Assembly: GCA_034770075.1 (NCBI GenBank)
Contig: CM068384.1
Span: forward strand, 34,494,414 to 34,558,413
Direction: 5' to 3'
Length of the DNA: 64,000 nt
DNA from: Aralia elata
Lineage: Eukaryota > Streptophyta > Magnoliopsida > Apiales > Araliaceae
Shown piece by piece: positions 32,109 to 43,235 of the stretch. Each line of letters starts with the position of its first letter. Within the stretch, counting starts at the first letter, position 1. The position numbers were made by a program, and so were the translations under genes. The notes under the pieces are model-generated. The model had not been told where the DNA came from. It did no database searches and worked only from the letters and a program-made list of their open reading frames with translations.

Positions 32109-33252
32109 ATGAGACTAAACAACTTAGAGGGATCACTTCTCAATTTGGAGAATCAGATGGGACAATTGGCAAGTGCGGTGAATAACCGTCCACAAGGTGC
32201 TCTCCCAAGTGATACCAAAGTTAATCCTAGAAGGGAAAGTCATGAGCAGTGCAAGGTTATTACTTTGAGGAGTGGTAAGAGTTTGCAAAGAAATGATAAT
32301 ATGCCAACAGGAAAGATGAACATTAAGAAGGAAAAAGAGATTAAAACTGACTTAAGCAAGAGTGAAGAGAATAAGAATGATGAATTAGATGTGAAACATA
32401 ATGGGGTTAAGCAAGATACAAAGTCATCACCATACCCCCAACATTGCAAGAATCAGAAACTGGATCACCAATTTTCGAATTTTTTGGAAGTATTTAAAAA
32501 GCTACAAATCAATATCCCTTTTGTCGAAGTTTTGGAACAAATGCCGAGTTATGTGAAGTTTATAAAAGAGATTCTTTCAAAAAGTGAAGGATACGTGAAT
32601 GTGAGATGGTATCTTTAACAGAAGAATGTAATGCCATTATCCAAAAGAAGCTACCAACAAAGCTGCAAGATCTGGGAAGCTTCACAATACCGTGTACCAT
32701 CGGGAAACAGTTTATTGGGAAGGCCTTATGCGATCTTGGTTCGAGCATTAATCTCATGCCTCTATCCATCTATGAGAAACTCGAATTAAAAGGGGTAAAA
32801 TCGATAAACATAACTTTACAATTGGCGGATCGATCAATTACATATCCAAGGGGAGTGATTGAAGATGTATTGGTAAAGGTGGATAAATTTATATTTTCGG
32901 TTGATTTTGTTATTCTTGATTGTGAAGAACATCAAGAGATTCCACTCATTATGGGTTGACCATTCTTAGCAACAGGTGAACTTTGATAGATATGCGGAAT
33001 GGGGAACTTACTATGAGGGTCAACGATCAAGAGATCAAGTTCAACGTGTTTTACACAATTAAGTTTCCGAATGAGATGGAAAAATGTTACTTGGCGGAAG
33101 AAAGCATAGGTAATGTGATAGTGCAAGGTGACAGAGCTAGAAAATGGAATGAGAATAAATCGAAGGATGGTATGAAAGGAAAAGGGCAAGCTATGAAGGA
33201 TGTAGGATGCGCAGTTGACGGCATTCCAAACACTTCAACCATGCCCGAATAA
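32109..33252 (+). pseudogene. pol: Athila-like gag C-terminus and aspartic protease
   Basis: The 32109-32618 stretch holds LNNLEGSLLNLENQMGQLA and the KVITLRSGKSL segment seen before the protease in this lineage. A frameshift near 32605 leads to the protease: SFTIPCTIGKQFIGKALCDL, then the active site DLGSSINLMPLSIYEKL (about 32718-32770) with Asp-Leu-Gly in place of Asp-Ser/Thr-Gly, as is usual in Athila, and ILDCEEHQEIPLIMG at its end. Reverse transcriptase, RNase H and integrase are absent: within about 250 bp the sequence reaches the GGGAGGCAACCC stretch (33299-33310) that normally lies after integrase. Confidence 0.88.
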
Positions 33253-33259
33253 TTGAAAG

Positions 33260-34200
33260 GAAGAAGTCAGGTTGATAACTTAAAAACAAGCACTACTGGG
33301 AGGCAACCCATGGGTTAAATTATAATTAGACTACATTTTATGTAATTTTAGTTTAGTTTAGTTCAATTTTTAGTCATGCAAATTTTTACAATTAATTAAA
33401 CTGCATCATGATGGCAAATTAACAAATCTGTAATTTCAGGTGATACGTGGAATTAAAGCAAAAGCATGCCATGAAATTACATTTGGATGAGGCCTAAACA
33501 ATCAAGGCAATGGTAATACAAGGAAAATCTTGGCAAGGAAACGGCTAAGGAAAAATGAGGGAAGAAAGGCCAGGCATAAGAAGCGCGCACGTTGAATCTA
33601 AGGACTTTAGAGCCGCAACGCTCTTATGCTAGGGTCGCGACGCTAGACCCAGAGTCACGGCACTCCAGGCTAGGCCACGGTGCTCCAGTGCGACAAGCAA
33701 CGAATTTCAAGCAATATAGGCGCCCAATTTGCCCATTTTCCTCCCATACTCGGCCACAAACACACCCACTCACCCATAAACTCTCCCAAAATAACCCCAA
33801 ACCCAACTTTCTCTAAACTTTCAAATACCAACTTGAGAGGAACTTTAATTGCAATCAAACTCAGCAACACAAGTCCTAGCAAACATCAAATTAGAGGATT
33901 ACAAGGAGGGATCAATTGCTTATATATTTAGAGAAGGAATTGAACCTCAACTTCATCAACTTTTCATCTTCCTCAAATACAAGAGGTAATCGGTACATGT
34001 AATTACTTTTCTCCATCCTTGTGACTGAATTGCACTGGTTGGGATCATTGTTAGTGTTGGATACAACCATTGAAGGATACTGAAGCATTAAAAGCTTTGA
34101 TTTTGGGAGAAAATTTCAAGAGCTCGCAAGGTGCTCGGTAAATTGCCACAACGAAAAATTTCATCAATTTCATTGGTTTCTAAGCACTGTTTTGATTCAA
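33260..34200 (+). other. Post-integrase spacer of the Athila-like element
   Basis: Non-coding in this element. It contains GC-rich units at 33600-33690 similar in style to the LTR blocks (GGGTCGCGACGCTAG) and pyrimidine-rich sequence around 33720-33800. Open frames on both strands here overlap each other and resemble nothing I recognise. Confidence 0.5.
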
Positions 34201-35460
34201 AATGGCTCCCAAAAGACAAAGATGTGAGGATTTAACATCAAGGGCTATAAGGAATTATGACCAAACTCGTTTTGTGAGCGAGGCCGCGTTGGAGCGGTTC
34301 CACTCGTTTCTTATGAAAAAAATTTGATTCAAGAACGTGGCTTGGTGCCACAAGAGGAAAACAAAAGAGGAATAAGAGAGGTAATCAGTGAGCATGGTTG
34401 GGGGACTTTAACAGTACAACTAGAGGCTGTAGTGGTTTCAATAGTAAAGGAATTTTATGCCAATGCTGTAGAGGCTAAGAACAAAGTGGCTATCGTTCGA
34501 GGCAAGCCGGTGCCATTCGATAGTTTGGCAATCAACACATATTACAATCTTGCACCGATCAAGGATGATAAATTCACTCAATACAGGCAATAGGAGCTCA
34601 ATTGGGATAAGGTGATCAAATGTCTATACAAACTCAGGGCGCAATGGAACATTAGAGGCGAGGAAGCGGTGTCCTTCTCTAGGAGCAAACTAAGCAAATA
34701 TGGTAAGGCTTGGTTTTATTTTATTTGTGCAAAATTGATGCTGTCTTCGCATGTTTTAGATGTTATCAAGTCCCGAGCATATCTTTTGTTTGCCATTATC
34801 ACGGGAAAAAGTATTGATTTGGGCAAAGTCATCTATAGGTCGATCCTCCACGCATTGAGGGACGGTTCCACAGGCAGACTTCCACGCCCATCACTTATAT
34901 GTAGGTTGTGTAGGAACGCTGGTGTGGTTTGGGCCCCAGAAGAGATTTTTGAACAACCAAAATCAGTATTGGATAGCAACACCATCAACCAATTCAAGGA
35001 ATGAGAAGGAGGCATCCCTGAATTGAGGGGGGGTTGGTTATAATTTAGAAGAGGATGTTGCTGCTGCCGAGGCTGATGTTGCTGCTGGACGTGCTGGAGA
35101 TGCATGTCCATCTGAACCTGCTAGACGTGCTGGTAGAGGTTTGGCTTCTCCATCGGGAGTTACATTGGATCTTTTGCTTATAGAAGTGAGGGCTTTGCGG
35201 GGCGTGACAGACAACCTGGGACAAGGCCAGGAACAACTATTGAGGTTATCACGCCAACAAACACGGAGGGTGGATCAGATAGCGGGACGAGTCGACACTT
35301 TCGTGGATTACACGAACGAGGTCATCACCACCTTTGCCAATTGTTTCAACGTGACTGGTTCAGATCCCATCCATTTCCCGCCACCACCAGTGTTCCCTGA
35401 CCTGACTTTCGAGACCGAGGAGGAGACCGGTGAGGACAATCTTGCAGGCGAGGATGACTG
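34201..35460 (+). pseudogene. Athila env-like region with plant-transposon-protein domain
   Basis: A start at 34202 (MAPKRQRCEDLTSR) with FVSEAALERFHSF, a frameshift near 34320, then two open stretches (34324-34593 and 34612-35004) separated by one TAG. They match the domain found in many Athila elements under the name putative plant transposon protein: KEFYANAVEAKNKVAIVRGK, VKCLYKLRAQWN-like, SKYGKAWFYFICAKLMLSSH and GKSIDLGKVIYRSILHAL. A further stretch to 35460 has LDLLLIEVRALRGVTDNLGQ and an acidic end. No clear membrane segment or furin-like site was seen, so calling it env-like rests on position only. Confidence 0.7.
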
Positions 35461-35488
35461 ATTCCTCAGAGAAATATAATTTGATTTA

Positions 35489-35508
35489 TTACATTGAGGG
35501 TAATGTAA
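35489..35508 (+). promoter_or_regulatory. Stem-loop plus G-rich tract after the env-like region
   Basis: TTACATT and AATGTAA arms enclose GAGGGT, and the sequence goes on to AAGTTTGGGGGGATTG (about 35513-35527). The same arrangement occurs at 56819 and, as a variant, at 63778-63793 on the minus strand. It may act as an internal polypurine tract or RNA signal. Confidence 0.6.
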
Positions 35509-35528
35509 TATTTAAGTTTGGGGGGATT

Positions 35529-36666
35529 GATACTGTTTGTTTAATTTGGTTTGGTTTAGTTGGTTTAAGACTTATTTTAATTTGTTTGCTAGGTTGGTTT
35601 GTTTAATTAGTTGATTAATTGCATGTTAATTAGGATGATTGTATAATGTGGTATGTTAATTAGGATTTGAATTATATATATTGCATGCTTTAGTAGTGAT
35701 CATTATTACATTTTTATGATTATATGCATGTCTTATATTGTTAGTTAAATGTTTTTAAAAAAAATAAAACTAAAAAAATATATTAATTTTTAGGGTAATT
35801 GAAATAAAGTAATGAATTTGGAATAGCCGATGATAAGAAGAATGTTAACGAACTTTTGAATTATGTGTTAGTTTTGAATATTGATTTAGAAGTCGATTTT
35901 GCGTAATTATGATCCCTATATATTTAGAGCACTTATATCACACTACAGTAATTGTATCGTAGGAAGATTATAGTTTGAAACCTTGGTGTTAGATAATGTC
36001 AAGATGGTAGGATTGTATTTCGGTTTTAATTGAAGTGGGGGTAGTCATTTGTTCAAGTTTGGGGGGAATTATGGTTTTAATAAAAAGAAAAAGAAAATGT
36101 CATTCTTCCTAGAGTTATGATATATGGTGGAGTGAAAAGAAGCTTAAAGAACACTCTTTGGTAAAAAAAATAGGGACGAGATGAAGTGTAAAATGCACTC
36201 GTTCATTTGAATGTGAGAAGGGGCGTAAAACGCATTCACCATGAGAAATATATATGATAGAATGTGGAAAATGTATCTAGGACGAATAACTAAGCAATAG
36301 TAAAACTGTATTTTTCTTGTCTTGAATGATGTTTACCTTGACTGAGATTACTACTGTGATATGTTCCTAGGGATTAATGATTCTCTTGTACTAGGTGTTC
36401 ATTGTATAATCTTTCTAAGGTATGATTGATTGAGGTGGAGGTTGCACACACACATTATGGGATCATAATTATTGTGAATTGATGACTAAGTTGATTGATG
36501 TGCTTATGCATGATTTATTGTTGCTATGAGTTAGTTATGTATGATCTTCGAGGCTATATTCAGATTTATGTTTATTTCATTAGTAGATTGTATTTTAGGT
36601 TTTTAGTTTTTAGTTTTGTTATTAGGTTTTGTTTGAGGGCAAGTAAAGCTTAAGTTTGGGGGTATT
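35529..36666 (+). other. 3' non-coding region of the Athila-like element
   Basis: AT-rich and non-coding. Two copies of the hairpin motif GAGCGTAAAACGCACTC in mutated form lie at 36183-36200 and about 36216-36237. The region ends with GAGGGCAAGTAAAGCTTAAG and the G-rich polypurine tract just before the 3' LTR. Confidence 0.6.
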
Positions 36667-38192
36667 TAATGAGTGAATTTTATATCTACTAATTATGTAT
36701 TATTGACTTAATTATTTTGCGAATTCTTAAGTGTTTTTAGTTTATTTTATTACATTTTAGTGTTTTTGTGCATAGAGTTAAATTCAGCCTATGATAGTGT
36801 AAATTATGTTAATTGTTATAAATTTAGCCTTTATTAGAAGCTACAGGTGATAAAGATCGCTGGGTGAAAGCTTGATAGGGGAAAAATACAAGTAGTTGGA
36901 CTTCATGCATAAAAAATGGACAAAACAGGCGCGTAAAGGGAAAAAGGAGAAAATGGCCAGGGAGCTAAGGGTTGCGGCGCCTGAAGGCTTGAGCCCCGAC
37001 GCTTGGTCCTTCATGTGCAAAGAGCTGCAACACTCGTATCTGAGCCGCGACGCTAGTGGCTTTTTCTCAGGCGCGTGTGGGTCACGCACTCGACAGATTT
37101 TGAAGATTAATTTGATTATTATAATTCCTGATTACTTTGGACGCTTGCTAATTGAGGTTGAGAGGTTTTCAAACTCCTAAGGCTGGAGACTTTGATTTAT
37201 TTACACTTATCTTATATGGGTTGAAGATTATTAGATATTCAGTAGAAGACTAATGAATAATTATTAGGCAAATAAGTTGTTAGGGAGACTTAGACAGAGA
37301 AGTACGTAGTTTTTCAAGGAATAAGGGTTTTATTAGAGATTGTTCAAGTTTGCATGATTGGAGCTAAGAAGTGAAGATTGGATTCATCAGAGTTTAATTT
37401 TTTTTTTCTTCTTTTACTCTTTATTTTTGTATTCTAGAATGGCTTTTGATAAACTGCTGATATTTTTAGTTTTAACTATGAACTAAATTCTTATTTAAGG
37501 ATTCAATAGAACCCAATTATAGTTTAATTTAATATTTATTCTCTCTTTTTATTTAAATTGATTATGAGATGGATTATTTATTATATCTTATGTTTAATGA
37601 TATAATTGCCTGATCAACAATTATTGGATGGATTTAGATGAATTTTGACAATGAAGTCTAAATTAAGATCTGGATATAGTAACTTGTGATTAGTAATTCT
37701 TCCTAAGAGTGAATGCTAATTTGTATATGGGATAGGAATATACCCGTAGACCGCAAGTAATGTGTTAAAAATGATACTTAATGAATTTATTATTATTGTT
37801 TCTCATAGGAATATAATGAAATTAATAATAATAAGTATGCTATATAATTATTTGGAAAATGATTATATAAACTATTGATGATTTTCTATTGGCAATTCTA
37901 AATAATCAATTTAATGAAAGAAGAATAGTGTTAATTAAGTGATTCATCGGGGGAAATTAAGTTCTTAATCTTTTTATTAATTGAATTCATATTTCATTAG
38001 TTGCTTTATTTTATTAATTAGTTTTACTTGATCTTACATTCGTCTAGATAAATTTAACTGATGCATGGTTAAGAATTAGGTTACTAAGGTTATTATTCGC
38101 TCTTCGTGGGAACGATACTCTATTTGCCACTATATTGCATAAGCGATCACGTATACTTGCGTGTAATTACTAGTAGTATTTTTAGGCAAACA
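36667..38192 (+). repeat. 3' LTR of the Athila-like element
   Basis: Starts TAATGAGTGAATTTTATATC (the expected TG mutated to TA) and ends TTTTTAGGCAAACA, then the CGCAA duplication. Same GC-rich block at 36955-37095 as in the 5' LTR. The open frames inside are not genes. Confidence 0.92.
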
Positions 38193-38427
38193 CGCAACAT
38201 CACAAAAATGGGGCTTGGAGCTATGTGCAATACCAGCCGCGTGCAAAGTTAACTTATTTAAGGCGAACATTGGAAATTATAAAGAAGAACCAGTGATGGA
38301 TAAATCCAAATTGGTGAGCAAGCAGTTTTGCTAACTTATTCAATTATGAAGTATTTGGGATTTGGATTTTAAAAATATCTTACCTCCATCCTTTTGAGGC
38401 GAAGCAAAGATATTTGGGGGGGGGCAT

Positions 38428-39800
38428 TGTTTACACCTAAGTCCCAAAATTTTAGCTTTAGGTTAAGTAATTATCGGCTAAGTGCTTATATTAGTTAACT
38501 AGACATTACTAGATGATTTCAGTTAACTGATGGCATTCAGACAAAGGCATCCACCTAGGCCAAAAATTAAGGAAATAGTTGAATGTATTTGAAATACTCA
38601 AACATATGGAATAACAGTTATACACCCACGTTCCTTTAGATTAGTAACATGGAATGATCACGTTCAGTTAGCTGGCGCACCAGTAGAGTTGGCCAAAATT
38701 TAAGGAACACGATAATTAAGTCAAATAAATGCAGCAAGTAAGTGAAGACCCACGTTCCTTTAGTTAAGCAGAGTAGGTAGGCCACGTTCAAGTACTTGAT
38801 ACATTACCAAAAAATGGGTTAGTGGGCTGAATTTCAAGGAAAACGTGGCTAAATGGACAGTTAAGTTGGTGCAGTAGCCTTTCAGCAGCTTATAAATAGG
38901 AGAAGTCCATTTTGCTAACAAAAAGACAACACACAACACATCCAGTCCAGAACACTCACGTTCTTCTAGTTTTTCCAGTATTTTAGATTAGGCTATATTA
39001 ATTAGCTTGTTACACCAACACATAACTTAGTTATTTATTGTAATAAGTAGTTTTATTAGATTTGTAACTTGTTACATCCACTTAGACTTAATTGTACGTT
39101 CAATACCGATTGTTTGTTAACTTGTTACGTCCATTCGGACTTAGTTGTGCATTCAATCTTAGATTTGTAGCTTGTTACGTCCATTCGGACTTAGATTTGT
39201 AGCTTGTTACGAACAATTGGGGTTGCATATTCAACCCCAATTTTTCGCTTTCATCCAGATCTGCATATGGTGTTGTTGATTTGCTCTGCATTTTGCCAAC
39301 AGTGTATTCGATCTAGGTTATAAAGTTTACAACATATCTTAGTAATTATATTCATGCTTTCACTTAACTATCTGACATTAGTGGTTATCTGTTGCATGTA
39401 TGTGTTACCTATGACGTGCTAGTCAACAAATAGGATAAATTAGAATATGCTTATAATTCTATTCATAAAACCAAAAAACTTAACTGATAATAGTTTTACT
39501 GCTTGCTATTTATAGTGTAGTTTAACTCTAGCTTTAAATTAACAAGTAGACAATTAGAATCAGTTAGCCAAAAAAAAACCCAAGTGTCTAACATTGAAGT
39601 CCTTAGTCAAATGCAAAAAGACCCATTAGAGAAGCAGTTCCTTCTTCTTTATAATCGTCTGACAAGTTTCGGCTAAGTAGTTGGTCGATTTTGAAGGACA
39701 ATGTTAACTGAATAGTATCTTACCAGTTAGACAAACACTACATTTTATTTAGTTCTGCAAACTCTGCACGCCCACACATAAAAATTATTCAGCCACAATA
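38428..39800 (+). repeat. 3' LTR of the Tat-like element
   Basis: 1373 bp ending GCCACAATA. About 170-200 bp (around 39345-39545) have no counterpart in the 5' LTR; it also carries one more partial copy of the CATTCGGACTTAG repeat (near 39180). Confidence 0.88.
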
Positions 39801-39805
39801 CTATG

Positions 39806-40421
39806 TAATAAGGAGGCCAATCAAACTCCATGTGATGTTTGTCATGTTTCCAAACAATCTAGGCATACATTTCTTTAAGTACTTCTTGTACCACAAAAAT
39901 TTCTAAATTACTGGATTATGATGTTTGGGTGCCTTATAGGCATTAGACTTATGATGGATGTAATCTTAACACCTGTAGATGATTTCTCAAGATGTACTTG
40001 GACCTACTTAATGCATTCTAAGACTCGAGTTTATTATTTCTTACAATCTTTCTTTAAATATGTTCATGCTCAATTTAATTGTTCAGTTCTTAATTTTCGA
40101 TCTGACAATGGGATTGAGTTTATGAAAAAAACTATTGAATAACTTCTTTCTGATCTTAGTATTATCCACCAATCTTCGTGTACTAACACCCCTTAGCAAA
40201 TTGGTGTTGCTAAGAGGAAACACATGCATCTCCTAAATGTGGCTAGAGCTCTTCATTTTCAAGCTCAGCTGCCTATTCAGTTCTGGGGTTACACTCTTCT
40301 AACTGCTACTGCTACTTATCTGGTAAATAGAACACCATCATCTAAGTTAGCTTATAAGACTCCTTATGAAGTCTTGATAGGTTCGGTTCCTTCTTATACA
40401 TATTTGAGATCTTATGACCAT
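39806..40421 (+). pseudogene. pol: copia 3 integrase, continued after the nested elements
   Basis: Coding similarity resumes right after the CTATG duplication with CDVCHVSKQSRHTF (the second half of the pre-integrase zinc site, with one stop). The integrase core reads DDFSRCTWTYLMHSKTRV, FRSDNGIEFM, and GVAKRKHMHLLNVARALHFQ: the third catalytic residue is Lys (codon 40212-40214) where this family has Glu, a single G-to-A change. TPYEVLIGSVPSY is the start of the next conserved block. The element is cut at 40421 by an LTR; its reverse transcriptase is not in the window. Confidence 0.88.
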
Positions 40422-40874
40422 TGATGGGTGAGTTTTGTATTTATGAATTGGGTACTCTTGACTTGATAATTTTGTGAGTTTTTAAGTATTTTTAGTTCAT
40501 TTTGATGCATTTTTGTGTTTTTATGTAGGAATTGAGATGGAATGTGAAATGGTGTTTAAAGTGATGAATGATGAGATATCAGTTATAAATGAGCAACAAA
40601 ACTATCAAAAAGTGTTCGACGTGCATCAAACGTCGACGACGTGCAACAAGTGTGGCATGTTGGAACGGCGAATTAAGGTTAGCACGGTAACCAGGCTTGG
40701 CGCACATCGGCGCACGATTTTAGGCACAACAGGCACTAGCACTGTGGCGTTGGGTATAAGTGCTGCGACGCTGGGTTCAAGCACTGCGGCGCTGCTATGC
40801 AGAGCTACGGTGCTTGTGTTGTTTATGACGCGTGGGCTTGGCTGATCAGATGTTGTGCAATCTTATTCCAATTG
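40422..40874 (+). repeat. Partial LTR of an Athila/Tat-related element
   Basis: Starts TGATGGGTGAGTTTTGTATT, close to the first bases of the Athila-like LTR at 29296 (TGATGAGTGGATTTTATATC), with the same TTTTTAGTTCATTTTGATGC-like continuation and a GC-rich block (40670-40830). It breaks off at 40875 where another LTR begins. The 110-codon open frame inside is an LTR artefact. Confidence 0.65.
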
Positions 40875-41414
40875 TGATAAGTGCATAATATTCTATAATT
40901 GTGATTCCTTTATATTTTATTTTATTACATATTTTATGTGTATATGAGCTTATTAAAGTGTTTATTGATTTTAGGAGGATTCATAGCTAAAAGCGAAAAA
41001 AGATGAAAAATTGTTGCTGACTGAGGTTAGGCGCGACAACACTGGAAGTACACTAGGAAGTGGCGCGACATCGCCATGATGCAGAGCTGAGGTTGGACTA
41101 GAAGACGGCGCGACAGCGCTGTGAGCTAGTACAAATGTGGCGCGACAATGCCGTAATGCAGACAGGAAGCTTCTCTAGAGGAGGGCTCGGCAACACTGTT
41201 TCAAAAACAAACCCTGGCGCGGCCGGGCCAGGTCGGCTGACCAGATTTTGACTTTTGATTATTTTCAGCAGAATTCGAATGTAAATAGGATTTGTATTTC
41301 TTAGAGTTTTAGGACTTTGTTCTAGGGATATAAATACCTGTTCCTAGTCAAGTTGTAGGGAACTTAGCTACATCATTGTAAACCCTAATTTTGGAGTGTT
41401 AACGATAACTCCCA
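40875..41414 (+). repeat. 5' LTR of a second gypsy element (Athila/Tat type)
   Basis: Starts TGATAAGTGCATAATATTC and ends AACTCCCA. The primer site TTTTGGCGCCGTTACTGGGA follows at 41417. A GC-rich block at 41030-41225 contains five or so copies of a GGCGCGACAxCGC unit. Confidence 0.78.
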
Positions 41415-41484
41415 AATTTTGGCGCCGTTACTGGGAAGTGTTATTTGTTTTTATTTATTCTTTATTTTCTTTTATTTGTAGTTT

Positions 41485-43235
41485 ATGACTCGATCATCTC
41501 ACTCTCTTGAACTGAATTTTGATCCAAAAATAGAGAAAACTGCACGTAGGTTGAGGAAGGAAGCTCGTCCATCCTGAAACACCACTGCAGATTCAGACGA
41601 AGTTCCATCACCTGGCCTTAACATAACACTTGAACTGCTTTCGAACAATTCATCTAGTAATTCAGAAGAATAGAAGTTGGATGCACCCAATAATAACAGG
41701 ACTTTGAAGGAGTTGGCAACTCCTGATTTGAACCAACAACCTTTGTACATTGAATATCCTAATTTAACTGCTGTTTTTGAATTAAAATGAGGACTAATTC
41801 AGCTTTTGCCTACTTTTTGTGGTCTCACGGGTGAAGATTCATACAAGCACTTAAAAGAGTTCCACGTGGTGTGTTCCACCTTGAAACCACAAGGGATTAC
41901 AGAGGAGCAAATCAAGCTTAGAGCTTTTTCATTCTCACTAGCTGATTTAGCAAATAATTGGTTGTGTTATCTTCCCTCTGGATCAATACAGTCATGGAAC
42001 GATATGAAGAGGCTGTTCTTAGAAAAATACTTTCCTGCTTCAAGAGTAGCTAACATATGGAAAGAGATATACGACATCTGACAGTTTAATGGAGAGACTC
42101 TTTATGAGTATTGGGAGAGATTCAAGAAGTTGTGCTCTAGCTGTCCACCCCACCAGATTGACGATCAACACTTGATTCAATATTTCTATGAGGGGCTTGT
42201 ACCGATGGATAGGAGCATGATTGATGCTGCGAGTGGAGGAGCATTGGTTGATAAAACTCCAGAGGCTAACTCATAATAGTATGAAACAAGGAATGATCAT
42301 GCAATAAAAAGGGTAAATGAGGTAAACGTATGTAATATTGAGCAACAAATTTTTGATTTAACTGCTATGGTTAGACAAATGGCTGCAGTGAACATGCCAA
42401 TTGCAAAAGCTTGTGGGATATGTTTAATGACAGGTCACAACACAGATGTATGCCCAACATTGCAAGAGGATGAGACTGCGCAACAAGCGAATGAGTGGGA
42501 AATTATCAGGCATAACCTCAGAGAAAATATGACCCCTACTTTAACACTTATAATCCAGGATGGACGGATCATCCCAATTTTAGTTATGGAGGAAATAGGC
42601 CACCAGCACAAGGTGTTTTCCCATCTAGGCAGTAAGGATTTCAGCCAGCTCAACAGCAGTATCCACCTAAACAAATAACACCTGCGAATTCAGGACATCA
42701 CTCGAGGATATGTTCAAGGCTTTTATGAATCAGACACATCAATTCCAGCAAGAGACAAAGATTTCCATCCACAATTTGGAGAATCAGATGAGTTAACTTG
42801 CTACTACAATTGGACGATTAGAATCTCAAGGTTCAGGGAAGCTACCTTCTCAAACCATTGTTAATCCGAGAGAGAATGCAAGTGTCATAACTTTGAGAAA
42901 TGGGAAACAATTGGATACACTAAAAGCTACGATTGCACTTGAGGAGGATAAAGTTAAGGAGGACATATAAATATCTAAGGTAATACCTAACCCTCCTATT
43001 CAGCTTAAGACTAATCCTTTACCCTTTTCCCCTCAGGAATCCAAAACTTCAAAGAAAGATGAGCAAGAAAAGGAGATTCTGGAAACTTTCAGAAAGGTAG
43101 AGGTAAACATTCCTTTACTTGATGCAATCAAGCAAGTGCCAAGGTATATAAGTGTTTTAAAAGAATTATGCACTAACAAAATAAAATTGAAAGATGATAA
43201 AAGAGTCACTGTGGGTGAGAATGTATCAGCAGTTC
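41485..43235 (+). pseudogene. gag: gag of the second gypsy element
   Basis: The ATG at 41485 (MTRSSHSLELNFDP) starts the frame; stops at about 41576 and 41669 and near 41790 precede the capsid domain: FCGLTGEDSYKHLKEFHVVC, LRAFSFSLADLANNWLCYLP, SWNDMKRLFLEKYFPASR, and (after a TGA at 42079) FNGETLYEYWERFKKLCSSC. The zinc knuckle CGICLMTGHNTDVC is at 42412-42453. Beyond 42690 frames are broken, but RLESQGSGKLPSQTI, then VITLRNGKQL and finally VGENVSAV at 43214-43235, just before the protease would start, are recognisable. A solo LTR interrupts here and the protease is not found after it. Confidence 0.85.

Larger units (their letters stand above)
29296..38192 (+). mobile_element. Athila-like Ty3/gypsy element lacking RT and integrase
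   Basis: 5' LTR 29296-30816 (1521 bp) and 3' LTR 36667-38192 (1526 bp); the 5-bp duplication CGCAA lies at 29291-29295 and 38193-38197. The primer site (about 30817-30842, GTTTTTGACGTTGTTTCCGG) is a mutated form of the GGCGCCGTTGCCGGGG site of Athila elements. The polypurine tract AAGTTTGGGGGTATT precedes the 3' LTR. Interior: gag, protease, then an abrupt step to the post-integrase region, an env-like region and a long 3' non-coding part. The LTRs look roughly 95% identical by eye. Confidence 0.95.
26937..39800 (+). mobile_element. Tat-like LTR retrotransposon, non-autonomous, inserted in copia 3
   Basis: LTRs start TGTTTACACC at 26937 and 38428. The target duplication CTATG is at 26932-26936 and 39801-39805, and copia 3 coding resumes after it. 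A primer-site-like TTTTGGCACGCACAGTGGGA follows the 5' LTR and a G9-10 polypurine tract (38416-38424) precedes the 3' LTR. The interior that is its own (28104-29290 and 38198-38427) carries only gag-like remains; most of the internal length is the nested Athila-like element. Confidence 0.92.

Noticed and set aside
33592..33931. Several overlapping frames on both strands in the Athila post-integrase spacer
   Set aside because: Mutually overlapping, no conserved motif, and located where Athila elements have non-coding sequence.
40513..40845. 110-codon open frame in the partial LTR
   Set aside because: It lies inside an LTR and its translation reflects the GC-rich mini-repeats (ALGISAATLGSSTAAL), not a protein family.
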